Below, in pieces: positions 1 through 5,149 of a stretch of DNA of 5,149 nt (position 1 is its first letter; each line of letters begins with the position of its first letter). The stretch covers positions 1 to 5,149 of the forward strand of contig JAGRHB010000159.1 of assembly GCA_020445245.1 (NCBI GenBank), given 5' to 3'. Below the pieces are notes generated by a model. The model did not search any database. It saw only the letters and a list, made by a program, of their open reading frames with translations, and had not been told where the DNA came from. Both the position numbers and the translations under genes were made by a program. The DNA is from Gammaproteobacteria bacterium (GTDB taxonomy: Bacteria; Pseudomonadota; Gammaproteobacteria; Chromatiales; Sedimenticolaceae).

Positions 1-822
1 GACCTGAGCGCCGTGGTCACCGCCTGGCTGCTGGCGCTGGCGCTGCCGCCGCTGCTGCCATGGTGGCAGACCGTGCTCGGCACCACCTTCGCCATCGTGA
101 TCGCCAAGCAGCTGTTCGGTGGCATCGGTTTCAACCCGTTCAACCCGGCGATGGCCGGCTACGTGCTGCTGCTGGTCTCCTTCCCGGTGACGATGACGCG
201 CTGGCTGCCGCCCGAGGTGCTCAGCGGCAACCTGCCGTCGCTGGCCGACTCGCTGCACATGATCTTCAGCGGCACGCCACCGGCCGGGCAGACCTGGGAC
301 GTGATTTCGGGTGCCACCCCACTCGACCAGATGCGTACCGAGCTGTCGCAGAATCGCATGATCAGCGAGATCCACGAGAGCCCCTTGTGGGGTGATTTCG
401 GTGGACGCGGCTGGGAATGGGTGGGCAACTGGTTCCTGCTCGGTGGCCTTTTCATGATCTGGCGCCGCGTGATCAGCTGGCGCATCCCGGTCAGCATGCT
501 CGGCGCGCTGTTGCTGGTCGCCGGCCTGTTCTGGGCGATCGACCCGGAGACGCACCCGTTCCCCGCCTTCCACCTGTTCAGCGGCGGCGCCATCCTCGGC
601 GCATTCTTCATCGCCACCGACCCGGTCTCGGCCAGCACCACGCCGCGTGGCCAGCTGATCTACGGCGCCCTGATCGGCGTGCTGGTGTTCAGCATCCGCA
701 CCTGGGGCGGTTATCCCGATGCGGTCGCGTTTTCGGTGCTGCTGCTCAACATGGCGGCACCGACCATCGACTACTACACCCAGCCGCGTATCTTCGGCCA
801 GCGGAAGGGCAGCGATGCGTAG
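1..822 (+). CDS. rnfD: Ion-translocating oxidoreductase complex subunit D, RnfD/RsxD (5'-partial)
   Basis: Integral-membrane subunit of the Rnf complex, which couples electron transfer between ferredoxin and NAD(H) to ion movement across the inner membrane; homologous to NqrB. The frame is open from base 1, so the GTG at base 13 is internal and the true start lies to the left. 273 residues remain. The family-typical GGIGFNPFNPAMAGY stretch is at bases 118-162. The flavinylation motif SGAT is at bases 307-318, and its Thr (codon 316-318) is the expected covalent FMN attachment residue. The conserved FFIATDPVSAS and RTWGGYPD motifs lie near the C-terminus. In Vibrio cholerae RnfD the FMN threonine is residue 187; here it is residue 106 of the fragment, so about 80 residues are missing, giving a normal full length near 350. 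Several hydrophobic segments fit a multi-pass protein. It ends in TAG overlapping rnfG by 8 bases. Subunit identity is secure; rnf versus rsx is a naming choice. Confidence 0.97.
   Translation, partial: DLSAVVTAWLLALALPPLLPWWQTVLGTTFAIVIAKQLFGGIGFNPFNPAMAGYVLLLVSFPVTMTRWLPPEVLSGNLPSLADSLHMIFSGTPPAGQTWDVISGATPLDQMRTELSQNRMISEIHESPLWGDFGGRGWEWVGNWFLLGGLFMIWRRVISWRIPVSMLGALLLVAGLFWAIDPETHPFPAFHLFSGGAILGAFFIATDPVSASTTPRGQLIYGALIGVLVFSIRTWGGYPDAVAFSVLLLNMAAPTIDYYTQPRIFGQRKGSDA
803..822 (+). promoter_or_regulatory. rnfD/rnfG coupling junction: ribosome-binding site plus 8-base overlap
   Basis: GGAAGGG (803-809) precedes the rnfG ATG (815-817), and the rnfD TAG stop is at 820-822, so start and stop share the 8 bases ATGCGTAG. 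Ribosomes ending rnfD stop on top of the rnfG start, an arrangement that commonly couples translation of neighbouring subunits. The overlap is read directly; coupling is inferred. Confidence 0.7.
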
Positions 823-1456
823 CCTGCCGATCCTGATGTCCGGCCTGCTGCTCGGCCTGTTCGGGGTGATAGGTGCCGGCCTGGTCGGCCTCAGTTACGA
901 GAGCACCGCCGAGCGCATCGCACGCAACGAGCGCGAGGCCCTTCTGCAACAGCTGCAGGTGATGGTGCCCGCACAGCAGATCGACAACGACATGCTCAAC
1001 GACGTGATCGACGTCTCGGCACCCGTCGATCTGGGTGCGGCGCGGACCCGCGTCTATCGCGCCCGACACGCCGGTGCGCCCGTGGCCGCGGTCCTCAGCC
1101 CGGTCGTCACCCAGGGCTACAGTGGCTCGATACAGCTGATCGTGGCCATACGATACGATGGCAGCCTTGCCGGGGTGCGCGTGCTGACACATCACGAGAC
1201 GCCGGGCCTGGGTGACAAAGTCGAGATCGAGCGCACTGACTGGATCCGCTCCTTCGACGGGAAGTCACTCTCGGACCCGGCGCCGTCGGGATGGAAGGTG
1301 AAGCGCGACGGTGGCGTGTTCGACCAGTTCACCGGCGCCACCATCACCCCGCGCGCGGTGGTACGCGGAGTAAAGGCGAGCCTGGACTACTTTGCCGCAC
1401 ACAAGACCCGGTTGTTCGAGTCCGAAGCGGCCGCGACGGAGAAGCGCAATGGCTGA
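815..1456 (+). CDS. rnfG: Ion-translocating oxidoreductase complex subunit G, RnfG/RsxG
   Basis: Flavin subunit of the Rnf complex, homologous to NqrC: one N-terminal membrane anchor and a periplasmic FMN-binding domain that takes part in electron transfer through the complex. The protein has 213 residues, normal for the family. Residues 4-28 form a hydrophobic anchor. The domain contains the conserved [13 protein letters not shown] stretch (125-137) and the flavinylation motif TGATIT (173-178), with Thr176 as the expected covalent FMN site (Thr175 in V. cholerae RnfG). The start at 815 is chosen because GGAAGGG at 803-809 is a good ribosome-binding site 5 bases upstream and because the anchor follows at once; the upstream ATG at 719 in the same frame would add 32 residues wholly inside rnfD and unlike the family. 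ApbE flavin transferase, needed for FMN attachment, is not encoded in this window. Overlaps of 8 bases with both rnfD and rnfE suggest translational coupling. Confidence 0.97.
   Translation: MRSLPILMSGLLLGLFGVIGAGLVGLSYESTAERIARNEREALLQQLQVMVPAQQIDNDMLNDVIDVSAPVDLGAARTRVYRARHAGAPVAAVLSPVVTQGYSGSIQLIVAIRYDGSLAGVRVLTHHETPGLGDKVEIERTDWIRSFDGKSLSDPAPSGWKVKRDGGVFDQFTGATITPRAVVRGVKASLDYFAAHKTRLFESEAAATEKRNG
1438..1456 (+). promoter_or_regulatory. rnfG/rnfE coupling junction: ribosome-binding site plus 8-base overlap
   Basis: GGAGAAG (1438-1444) precedes the rnfE ATG (1449-1451), and the rnfG TGA stop is at 1454-1456, giving the shared 8 bases ATGGCTGA. The geometry is the same as at the rnfD/rnfG junction. 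It fixes the rnfE start and suggests coupled, stoichiometric synthesis of the subunits. Confidence 0.7.
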
Positions 1457-2132
1457 TGGTTACCGAAAGATCGTCCTGGACGGCCTGTGGAACAACAACC
1501 AGGCACTGGTTGCACTGCTGGGGCTGTGCCCGCTGCTGGCCGTTTCCAACACCCTGATCAACGGGCTGGGTCTCGGTCTCGCGACGACACTGGTGCTGGC
1601 GATGTCGAACGTCACGGTGTCGCTGATCCGCAACTGGGTGCGCCCGGAGATCCGCCTGCCGGTATTCGTGCTGATCATCGCCTCGTTTGTGACCACCGTC
1701 GAACTGGTGATGAATGCGCACTTCCATGGCCTGTACAAGGTGCTTGGCATCTTCATCCCGCTGATCGTGACCAACTGCACGATCATCGGCCGCGCCGAGG
1801 CATTCGCCTCGCGCAATCGGGCATCACACGCTCTGGTCGACGGCCTGTCGATCGGCATCGGCTTCACCCTCGCACTGGTGGTACTCGGCGGCAGCCGCGA
1901 ACTGATCGGCCAGGGTACGCTGTTCGACGGCGCGCACCTGATGTTCGGAGAAGCCGCGCGGGCGTGGCGCTGGTCGATCGGTGATGACTACCCCGGCATC
2001 CTGCTGGCCATCCTGCCTCCCGGCGCATTCATGGGACTGGGTATGATGATCGCGTTGAAGAACATCATCGACAGGCGCCTGCACCGCAGAAAGCCGGCCC
2101 CACTGGTGGACGCGCAGACGGCGACCGCCTGA
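1449..2132 (+). CDS. rnfE: Ion-translocating oxidoreductase complex subunit E, RnfE/RsxE
   Basis: Integral-membrane Rnf subunit, homologous to NqrD, that pairs with RnfA. In known Rnf and NQR structures the two related proteins together hold an intramembrane [2Fe-2S] cluster, each giving two cysteines. Both are visible here: Cys27 in GLCPLLAVS and Cys110 in [18 protein letters not shown]. The N-terminal [12 protein letters not shown] motif (10-21) is typical. The protein has 227 residues, near the 231 of E. coli RsxE, with about six hydrophobic helices and a short basic tail (RRLHRRKP, 209-216). The start at 1449 is chosen because GGAGAAG at 1438-1444 is a ribosome-binding site 4 bases upstream and the family N-terminus begins here; the in-frame ATG at 1392 lies within rnfG and would add an unrelated extension. 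This is the last rnf gene on the strand; the usual next gene, nth, is displaced by a reverse-strand kinase whose stop is 16 bases away. Confidence 0.97.
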   Translation: MADGYRKIVLDGLWNNNQALVALLGLCPLLAVSNTLINGLGLGLATTLVLAMSNVTVSLIRNWVRPEIRLPVFVLIIASFVTTVELVMNAHFHGLYKVLGIFIPLIVTNCTIIGRAEAFASRNRASHALVDGLSIGIGFTLALVVLGGSRELIGQGTLFDGAHLMFGEAARAWRWSIGDDYPGILLAILPPGAFMGLGMMIALKNIIDRRLHRRKPAPLVDAQTATA

Positions 2133-2148
2133 GCGATCAGCCGGCAAA

Positions 2149-4233
2149 TCAGGTGTCGACGCATGCCACCCTGTAGCGCTGGATCAATTCCCGGATGATC
2201 GCCGGATCGATCGGCTTGGTGACGAACTCGTCCATACCGGCACGCAGGCAATCAGCACGCGCCTCTTCGGCCGCGTTCGCAGTGATGGCGATGATCGGCA
2301 GATGTGTGCCTGCCTTCTCCTGCGCGCGGAAGGCGCGGGTGAAATCGATGCCGTCCATCACCGGCATCCGCAGGTCGATGAACGCCAGATCGAATACCTG
2401 TGAGATGGCTGCCTGCAAGGCCGCGCCACCGTCCCTGACCAGCGTGACCTCACACCCGGTGCGGCGCAGCAGACTGCCGATCAACCTGGCGTTCACCTCG
2501 TCATCCTCGGCGACCAGCAGGCGTCCGGTCATCGTCACCTCCGGTGCATCGGCCGGCCCTGACGGCCGCTCGGCGTTGCCCGGCTCTTCCAGACTGATGA
2601 CCCCGGCCATCGCGCTCCACAACTGAGCCGCATTGACCGGCTTGAACGCGCGCCGGGCTGCCTTATCGGCGATGGCCGGACTGCGCCGTGGATAGTGCAG
2701 ATAGACGACGGGCACGTCATCACCCAACAACTTGTGAACCAGATTGCCGATACGGTCGAGATCCAGACCGCGTGGCGCATCCACGACCAGCACCACCCGA
2801 TGTCCTTCGCCAGCTGGCGCGCTGTCGAGGGCACCGAGCTGGTCGATGTTGCTGACCACCACTGCCTGCATACCGGCCGCCTCACACACCTCAACGATCG
2901 CGGCGGCACTCTGCTCGTTCTGTTCGAATACCAGTGCGTGCGCCCCGCGCAGCACCTTTGGCGGCTCTGGCGGATCGAGAGCCTCGTCGATCAGCAGCGG
3001 CAGCTTCACCCAGAACTGACTGCCACGACCGGCCTCGCTGAGCACCCCGATGCTCCCGCCCATCAGCCGTGCCAGGTCGCGTGCGATCGCAGTGCCAAGG
3101 CCGGTGCCGCCATACCGCCGGGTCGACGATGGATCCGCCTGCCAGAAGCTCTCGAACACGCGGTCGACGCGATCGGCGGGGATACCAATACCGGTGTCAC
3201 TGATCAGGATCTGCAGGTGTGTCGCGGCGACGTCCTGGTCGGCCGGCTTTATGCGCACATGCACGCAGATGTGTCCCTTCTCGGTGAACTTGGTGGCATT
3301 ACCGATCAGGTTGAACAGGATCTGCCGAAAACGCAGCTCATCACCGAGGACACGCTCGGGCACGTCCGGGGCGACGCGGCAGATCAGCTCAACCCCCTTG
3401 TCCAGCGCCTGGCTGCTCAATGCCCAGCAGGTCTCGTTCAACGATTCGCGCACGACAAAAGGTGCGGGCTTGAGCTGCAGTTTGCCGGCATCGATCTTCG
3501 ACAGATCGAGGATGTCGCCGATCAGCGCCTGAAGCACATTGGCCGAGGTATTGATCGAATCCAGGTATTCGCGTTGTTCGTCATCCAGCTCGGTGCGCTT
3601 GAGCAACCCGGCCATGCCGATGACACCGGACAGCGGTGTGCGCAATTCGTGGGTCATCGTCGCAAGAAAATCACCGCGCGCGCGGTTGGCCGTCTCCGCC
3701 GCCTGCTTGGCAGTCTGCAGCTTGCGCAGCAAGGTGTATTCATAGGCCGGCAGCACCACCAGCACCAGCGCCACGAACATGACCTCCAGCGTCTGGGTCT
3801 GCCAATGCCCCAGCATCGCGGCGACCACGGTGTACGCAACCAGGCTGCAGACCGAGGCCAGCAGCAGATTGGTCTTGCCGTAACGCATTCCCTGCGAAAG
3901 GAAGGAAACCGCATACAGCAGGTAGAACGGCCCGGTCGCGTTGCCGGTCAGGTAGATGATCAGCGTGGTGCCGCTGAGGTCGGCGAAGATGCTCATGTAG
4001 GTGCGCGCCCGCCACAACTGGGGGCGCCTTACGGTGCTGTACAGAATTCCCGCGTACCACACCAGGTGCACCGCAAACAGCGCAAAGTACTGGTTCCAGG
4101 TGAAGCCGTAGTCGCCGAACGTGTGAGCGACCCCGAGAACCACCACCATCAGCGCCCAGATCGACAGGCGGATCAGCGCGGATTGAAACTCCTGGGAATC
4201 GCGGATCTCCGGGGGGAGGAGATTTTTTAGCAT
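2149..4233 (-). CDS. RpfC-like membrane hybrid sensor histidine kinase with C-terminal receiver, no Hpt
   Basis: Inner-membrane hybrid histidine kinase that should autophosphorylate and pass phosphate to its own receiver. Numbering is from the ATG at 4233 (694 residues). Five or six hydrophobic segments span about 20-168, with a short basic/acidic N-terminus before the first. A linker helix leads to the HisKA H-box THELRTP (His195). The HATPase domain shows the N-box NLIGNATKF (Asn308, Asn312), G1 DTGIGIP (Asp346), FESFWQAD and G2 [10 protein letters not shown] (about 375-384). A receiver-like domain at about 430-545 is degenerate. The C-terminal receiver at about 570-690 is intact: acidic E576/D577/D578, phosphoacceptor Asp620, Thr651, Lys673. 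The membrane layout, the LRYG-like GMRYG motif and GTGLGTAIA resemble RpfC, the DSF quorum sensor of Xanthomonas, but no Hpt domain follows. Start: the ATG at 4233 has GGTGGA 4 bases upstream; the in-frame ATG at 4296 (715 residues) has no ribosome-binding site and sits in the putative promoter. No partner regulator is in view, so the ligand and output are unknown. Confidence 0.9.
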   Translation of the reverse strand: MLKNLLPPEIRDSQEFQSALIRLSIWALMVVVLGVAHTFGDYGFTWNQYFALFAVHLVWYAGILYSTVRRPQLWRARTYMSIFADLSGTTLIIYLTGNATGPFYLLYAVSFLSQGMRYGKTNLLLASVCSLVAYTVVAAMLGHWQTQTLEVMFVALVLVVLPAYEYTLLRKLQTAKQAAETANRARGDFLATMTHELRTPLSGVIGMAGLLKRTELDDEQREYLDSINTSANVLQALIGDILDLSKIDAGKLQLKPAPFVVRESLNETCWALSSQALDKGVELICRVAPDVPERVLGDELRFRQILFNLIGNATKFTEKGHICVHVRIKPADQDVAATHLQILISDTGIGIPADRVDRVFESFWQADPSSTRRYGGTGLGTAIARDLARLMGGSIGVLSEAGRGSQFWVKLPLLIDEALDPPEPPKVLRGAHALVFEQNEQSAAAIVEVCEAAGMQAVVVSNIDQLGALDSAPAGEGHRVVLVVDAPRGLDLDRIGNLVHKLLGDDVPVVYLHYPRRSPAIADKAARRAFKPVNAAQLWSAMAGVISLEEPGNAERPSGPADAPEVTMTGRLLVAEDDEVNARLIGSLLRRTGCEVTLVRDGGAALQAAISQVFDLAFIDLRMPVMDGIDFTRAFRAQEKAGTHLPIIAITANAAEEARADCLRAGMDEFVTKPIDPAIIRELIQRYRVACVDT

Positions 4234-4237
4234 CAGA

Positions 4238-4243
4238 TCCACC
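4238..4243 (-). promoter_or_regulatory. Ribosome-binding site deciding the kinase start
   Basis: On the minus strand GGTGGA lies 4 bases before the ATG at 4233-4231. The upstream in-frame ATG at 4296-4294 has only a CGGCGCC-like stretch before it. This favours the shorter 694-residue kinase, whose N-terminus also leads directly into the first membrane helix. Confidence 0.5.
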
Positions 4244-4259
4244 ACATGCCTTGTGCATA

Positions 4260-4280
4260 CCGGGCGGTCGGGTCGCCCGG
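4260..4280. repeat. 7-bp perfect inverted repeat in the kinase-nth divergent region
   Basis: CCGGGCG (4260-4266) and CGCCCGG (4274-4280) are exact reverse complements separated by 7 bases. The repeat lies just upstream of the candidate nth -10 box, over where a -35 element would fall, and inside the probable 5' leader of the kinase mRNA. It could be an operator or an RNA hairpin. In GC-rich DNA a 7-bp repeat can also arise by chance, so the role is open. Confidence 0.4.
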
Positions 4281-4287
4281 GCACTGT

Positions 4288-4296
4288 TGCTATCAT
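4288..4296 (+). promoter_or_regulatory. Candidate extended -10 promoter for nth
   Basis: TGCTATCAT matches the extended -10 pattern TGnTATAAT, with five of six bases in the hexamer. No good -35 hexamer is seen 17 bases upstream, as is common for extended -10 promoters. Transcription would begin near 4303, giving a leader of about 70 bases before the nth ATG. nth needs a promoter of its own here because the reverse-strand kinase separates it from the rnf operon. This is a prediction from pattern only. Confidence 0.4.
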
Positions 4297-4304
4297 TGGC
4301 GCCG

Positions 4305-4313
4305 ATATTAGCA
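4305..4313 (-). promoter_or_regulatory. Candidate extended -10 promoter for the kinase gene
   Basis: Read on the minus strand this is TGCTAATAT, an extended -10-like sequence with a four-of-six hexamer. Transcription would begin near 4298, which leaves about 65 bases of leader before the ATG at 4233 and almost none before the ATG at 4296. No clear -35 is visible. It lies about 10 bases from the candidate nth promoter, so polymerase could probably not occupy both at once. Confidence 0.3.
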
Positions 4314-4336
4314 GTCCGCCGGCCAGTGCCGGGGAC
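4314..4336 (+). promoter_or_regulatory. Bulged hairpin in the probable nth mRNA leader
   Basis: GTCC (4314-4317), a bulged G (4318), then CCGGC (4319-4323), a CAGT loop (4324-4327), GCCGG (4328-4332) and GGAC (4333-4336) fold into a nine-pair stem with one bulged base. It is not followed by a T-run, so it is not an intrinsic terminator. It starts about 11 bases into the predicted leader and ends 38 bases before the nth start codon. It could stabilise the mRNA, affect translation or bind a protein; none of this can be told from sequence alone. Confidence 0.4.
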
Positions 4337-4374
4337 CCGCATCACACGTCAGACCATGAGGACAGACAGGTCGC

Positions 4375-5031
4375 ATGAACAAGGCCAAACGGCAGGCAAT
4401 CTTCGAACGGCTGCACGACGCCAATCCGCAGCCCACGACCGAGTTGTACTATTCCTCCCCGTTCGAGCTGCTGATCGCCGTCATCCTGTCGGCCCAGGCC
4501 ACCGACAAAGGCGTCAACAAGGCGACGGCACGGTTGTTCCCGGTGGCGAACACCGCACAAACCATCCACGCACTGGGGGTCGAAGGGCTGAAGCCGTATA
4601 TCCGGACCATCGGCCTTTACAACAGCAAGGCGGAAAACATCATAAGGACCTGTGCAATCCTGCAACGCGATCACGGCGGCCAGGTCCCGGCCGACCGCGC
4701 GGCACTCGAGGCGCTGCCCGGGGTCGGACGCAAGACCGCCAACGTGGTCCTCAACACCGCGTTCGGCCAGCCCACGATGGCGGTCGACACCCATATCTTC
4801 CGCGTAGCCAACCGCACCGGGATCGCACCGGGCAAGACCGTGCTCGCGGTGGAAAAACGCCTGATGCGCGTGGTGCCAAAGGAATTCCTGATCGACGCCC
4901 ACCACTGGCTGATCCTGCACGGACGCTACACCTGCATCGCCCGCAAGCCGCGCTGTGGCTCCTGCCTGATCGAGGACCTGTGCGAATATCGTGACAAGAC
5001 GGCGCATGAGACAGCGAACGGCGGTCGATAG
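4375..5031 (+). CDS. nth: Endonuclease III, DNA glycosylase/AP lyase
   Basis: Base-excision repair enzyme in the cytoplasm: it removes oxidised pyrimidines such as thymine glycol from DNA and cleaves the resulting abasic site by beta-elimination. The protein has 218 residues (E. coli Nth has 211) and aligns without gaps at the key sites. The helix-hairpin-helix LPGVGRKTANVVL is at 114-126 with catalytic Lys120. The catalytic Asp138 lies in MAVDTHIFRVANR. The [4Fe-4S] ligands Cys187, Cys194, Cys197 and Cys203 keep the C-X6-C-X2-C-X5-C spacing. The N-terminus MNKAKRQAIFERL is typical, and AGG at 4368-4370 gives a modest ribosome-binding site 4 bases before the ATG. The gene usually directly follows rnfE/rsxE; here a reverse-strand kinase lies between them and nth is transcribed divergently from it, probably from its own promoter. 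No intrinsic terminator with a T-run follows. Confidence 0.98.
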   Translation: MNKAKRQAIFERLHDANPQPTTELYYSSPFELLIAVILSAQATDKGVNKATARLFPVANTAQTIHALGVEGLKPYIRTIGLYNSKAENIIRTCAILQRDHGGQVPADRAALEALPGVGRKTANVVLNTAFGQPTMAVDTHIFRVANRTGIAPGKTVLAVEKRLMRVVPKEFLIDAHHWLILHGRYTCIARKPRCGSCLIEDLCEYRDKTAHETANGGR

Positions 5032-5096
5032 GCAGCACGGTCCCCGGGATTATCCTCGGCAATTCCGCGTATTCGACACTACAGGCAGCAACGCCG

Positions 5097-5112
5097 GGTA
5101 TGGCACCATGCC
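5097..5112. repeat. Short imperfect palindrome downstream of nth
   Basis: GGTATG (5097-5102) and CATGCC (5107-5112) pair around the four-base loop GCAC, with one G-T pair. No T-run follows, so it is a poor terminator. It overlaps the two candidate start codons at 5100 and 5108 and could be an operator or a translational element for whatever lies to the right, or chance. Confidence 0.2.
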
Positions 5113-5149
5113 GCATCGACCAAGGACCTTCGGCGACATCTATGTTTGG
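5108..5149 (+). CDS. Possible start of a further gene, cut by the window edge
   Basis: An ATG at 5108 opens a frame of 14 codons (MPHRPRTFGDIYVW) that is still open at the right edge. A second frame from the ATG at 5100 is also open to the edge. The sequence before either has only a weak GCCGGG as ribosome-binding site. The fragment is too short to recognise a family, so it may not be a gene at all. Confidence 0.2.
   Translation, partial: MPHRPRTFGDIYVW

Noticed and set aside
719..814. Upstream in-frame ATG that would lengthen rnfG by 32 residues
   Set aside because: The extra residues lie inside rnfD, do not resemble the family and would bury the N-terminal membrane anchor; the ATG at 815 has a good ribosome-binding site.
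4211..4228. Runs of six G and six T near the kinase start as a possible phase-variation site
   Set aside because: Runs of six are short for slipped-strand switching and occur often by chance; the frame is intact and nothing else supports phase variation.
2695..4230. A 511-residue open frame on the + strand opposite the kinase gene
   Set aside because: It is antisense to a well-supported kinase, its product is rich in His, Gln and Arg with no recognisable domain, and long antisense frames are usual in GC-rich genes with strong third-position bias.
4234..4296. Longer kinase start at 4296 (715 residues)
   Set aside because: No ribosome-binding site precedes it, it overlaps the candidate nth -10 box, and the extra 21 residues look like translated control region. 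It remains possible, so it is recorded as the alternative start.
4251..4994. A 247-residue open frame overlapping nth in another frame
   Set aside because: The nth frame has every catalytic and Fe-S residue; the overlapping product is an Arg- and Gly-rich shadow with no recognisable motif.
5044..5059. Stem CCGGGA / TCC-T-CGG after nth as a possible terminator
   Set aside because: The stem is short with a bulge and a three-base loop, and it is not followed by a T-run, so it does not meet the pattern of an intrinsic terminator.

Overview
The window looks like chromosomal DNA of a GC-rich (by eye above 60%) gammaproteobacterium. The evidence is the proteobacterial gene order rnfD-rnfG-rnfE with nth close by (rsxABCDGE-nth in Escherichia coli, rnf-nth in Pseudomonas), the close match of each product to its gammaproteobacterial family, and uniform GC-rich codon use. 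Genus cannot be read from the sequence. No mobile element, tRNA, rRNA or CRISPR array is visible.

Layout: bases 1-2132 (+) hold the 3' end of an rnf (rsx) operon. It comprises rnfD, cut by the left edge and missing about 80 N-terminal residues, then complete rnfG and rnfE. Each junction is an 8-base overlap. Bases 2149-4233 (-) hold a membrane-bound hybrid sensor histidine kinase. It has an RpfC-like multi-pass N-terminus, a HisKA/HATPase core, a degenerate receiver-like domain and an intact C-terminal receiver, but no Hpt domain. Bases 4375-5031 (+) hold nth, endonuclease III, with every catalytic and iron-sulfur residue at the E. coli position. Bases 5032-5149 contain no firm gene; a 14-codon open frame runs off the right edge.

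How the genes relate: RnfD, RnfG and RnfE are subunits of the membrane Rnf complex, which moves electrons between ferredoxin and NAD(H) coupled to ion translocation. RnfD and RnfG carry covalent FMN and RnfE half of an intramembrane [2Fe-2S] site; all these ligand residues are present. The main oddity is the kinase, which lies in reverse orientation between rnfE and nth, two genes usually adjacent and co-oriented. As a result nth cannot be read simply as the last gene of the rnf operon. It shares a compact divergent control region (about 4234-4374) with the kinase, containing two candidate extended -10 promoters, a 7-bp inverted repeat and a bulged hairpin in the likely nth leader. The kinase and rnfE converge with only 16 bases between stop codons and no recognisable terminator.

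No wholly new system is evident. The points most worth following are the displaced nth with its own control region, and the orphan RpfC-like kinase with no response regulator, signal synthase or Hpt protein in view.
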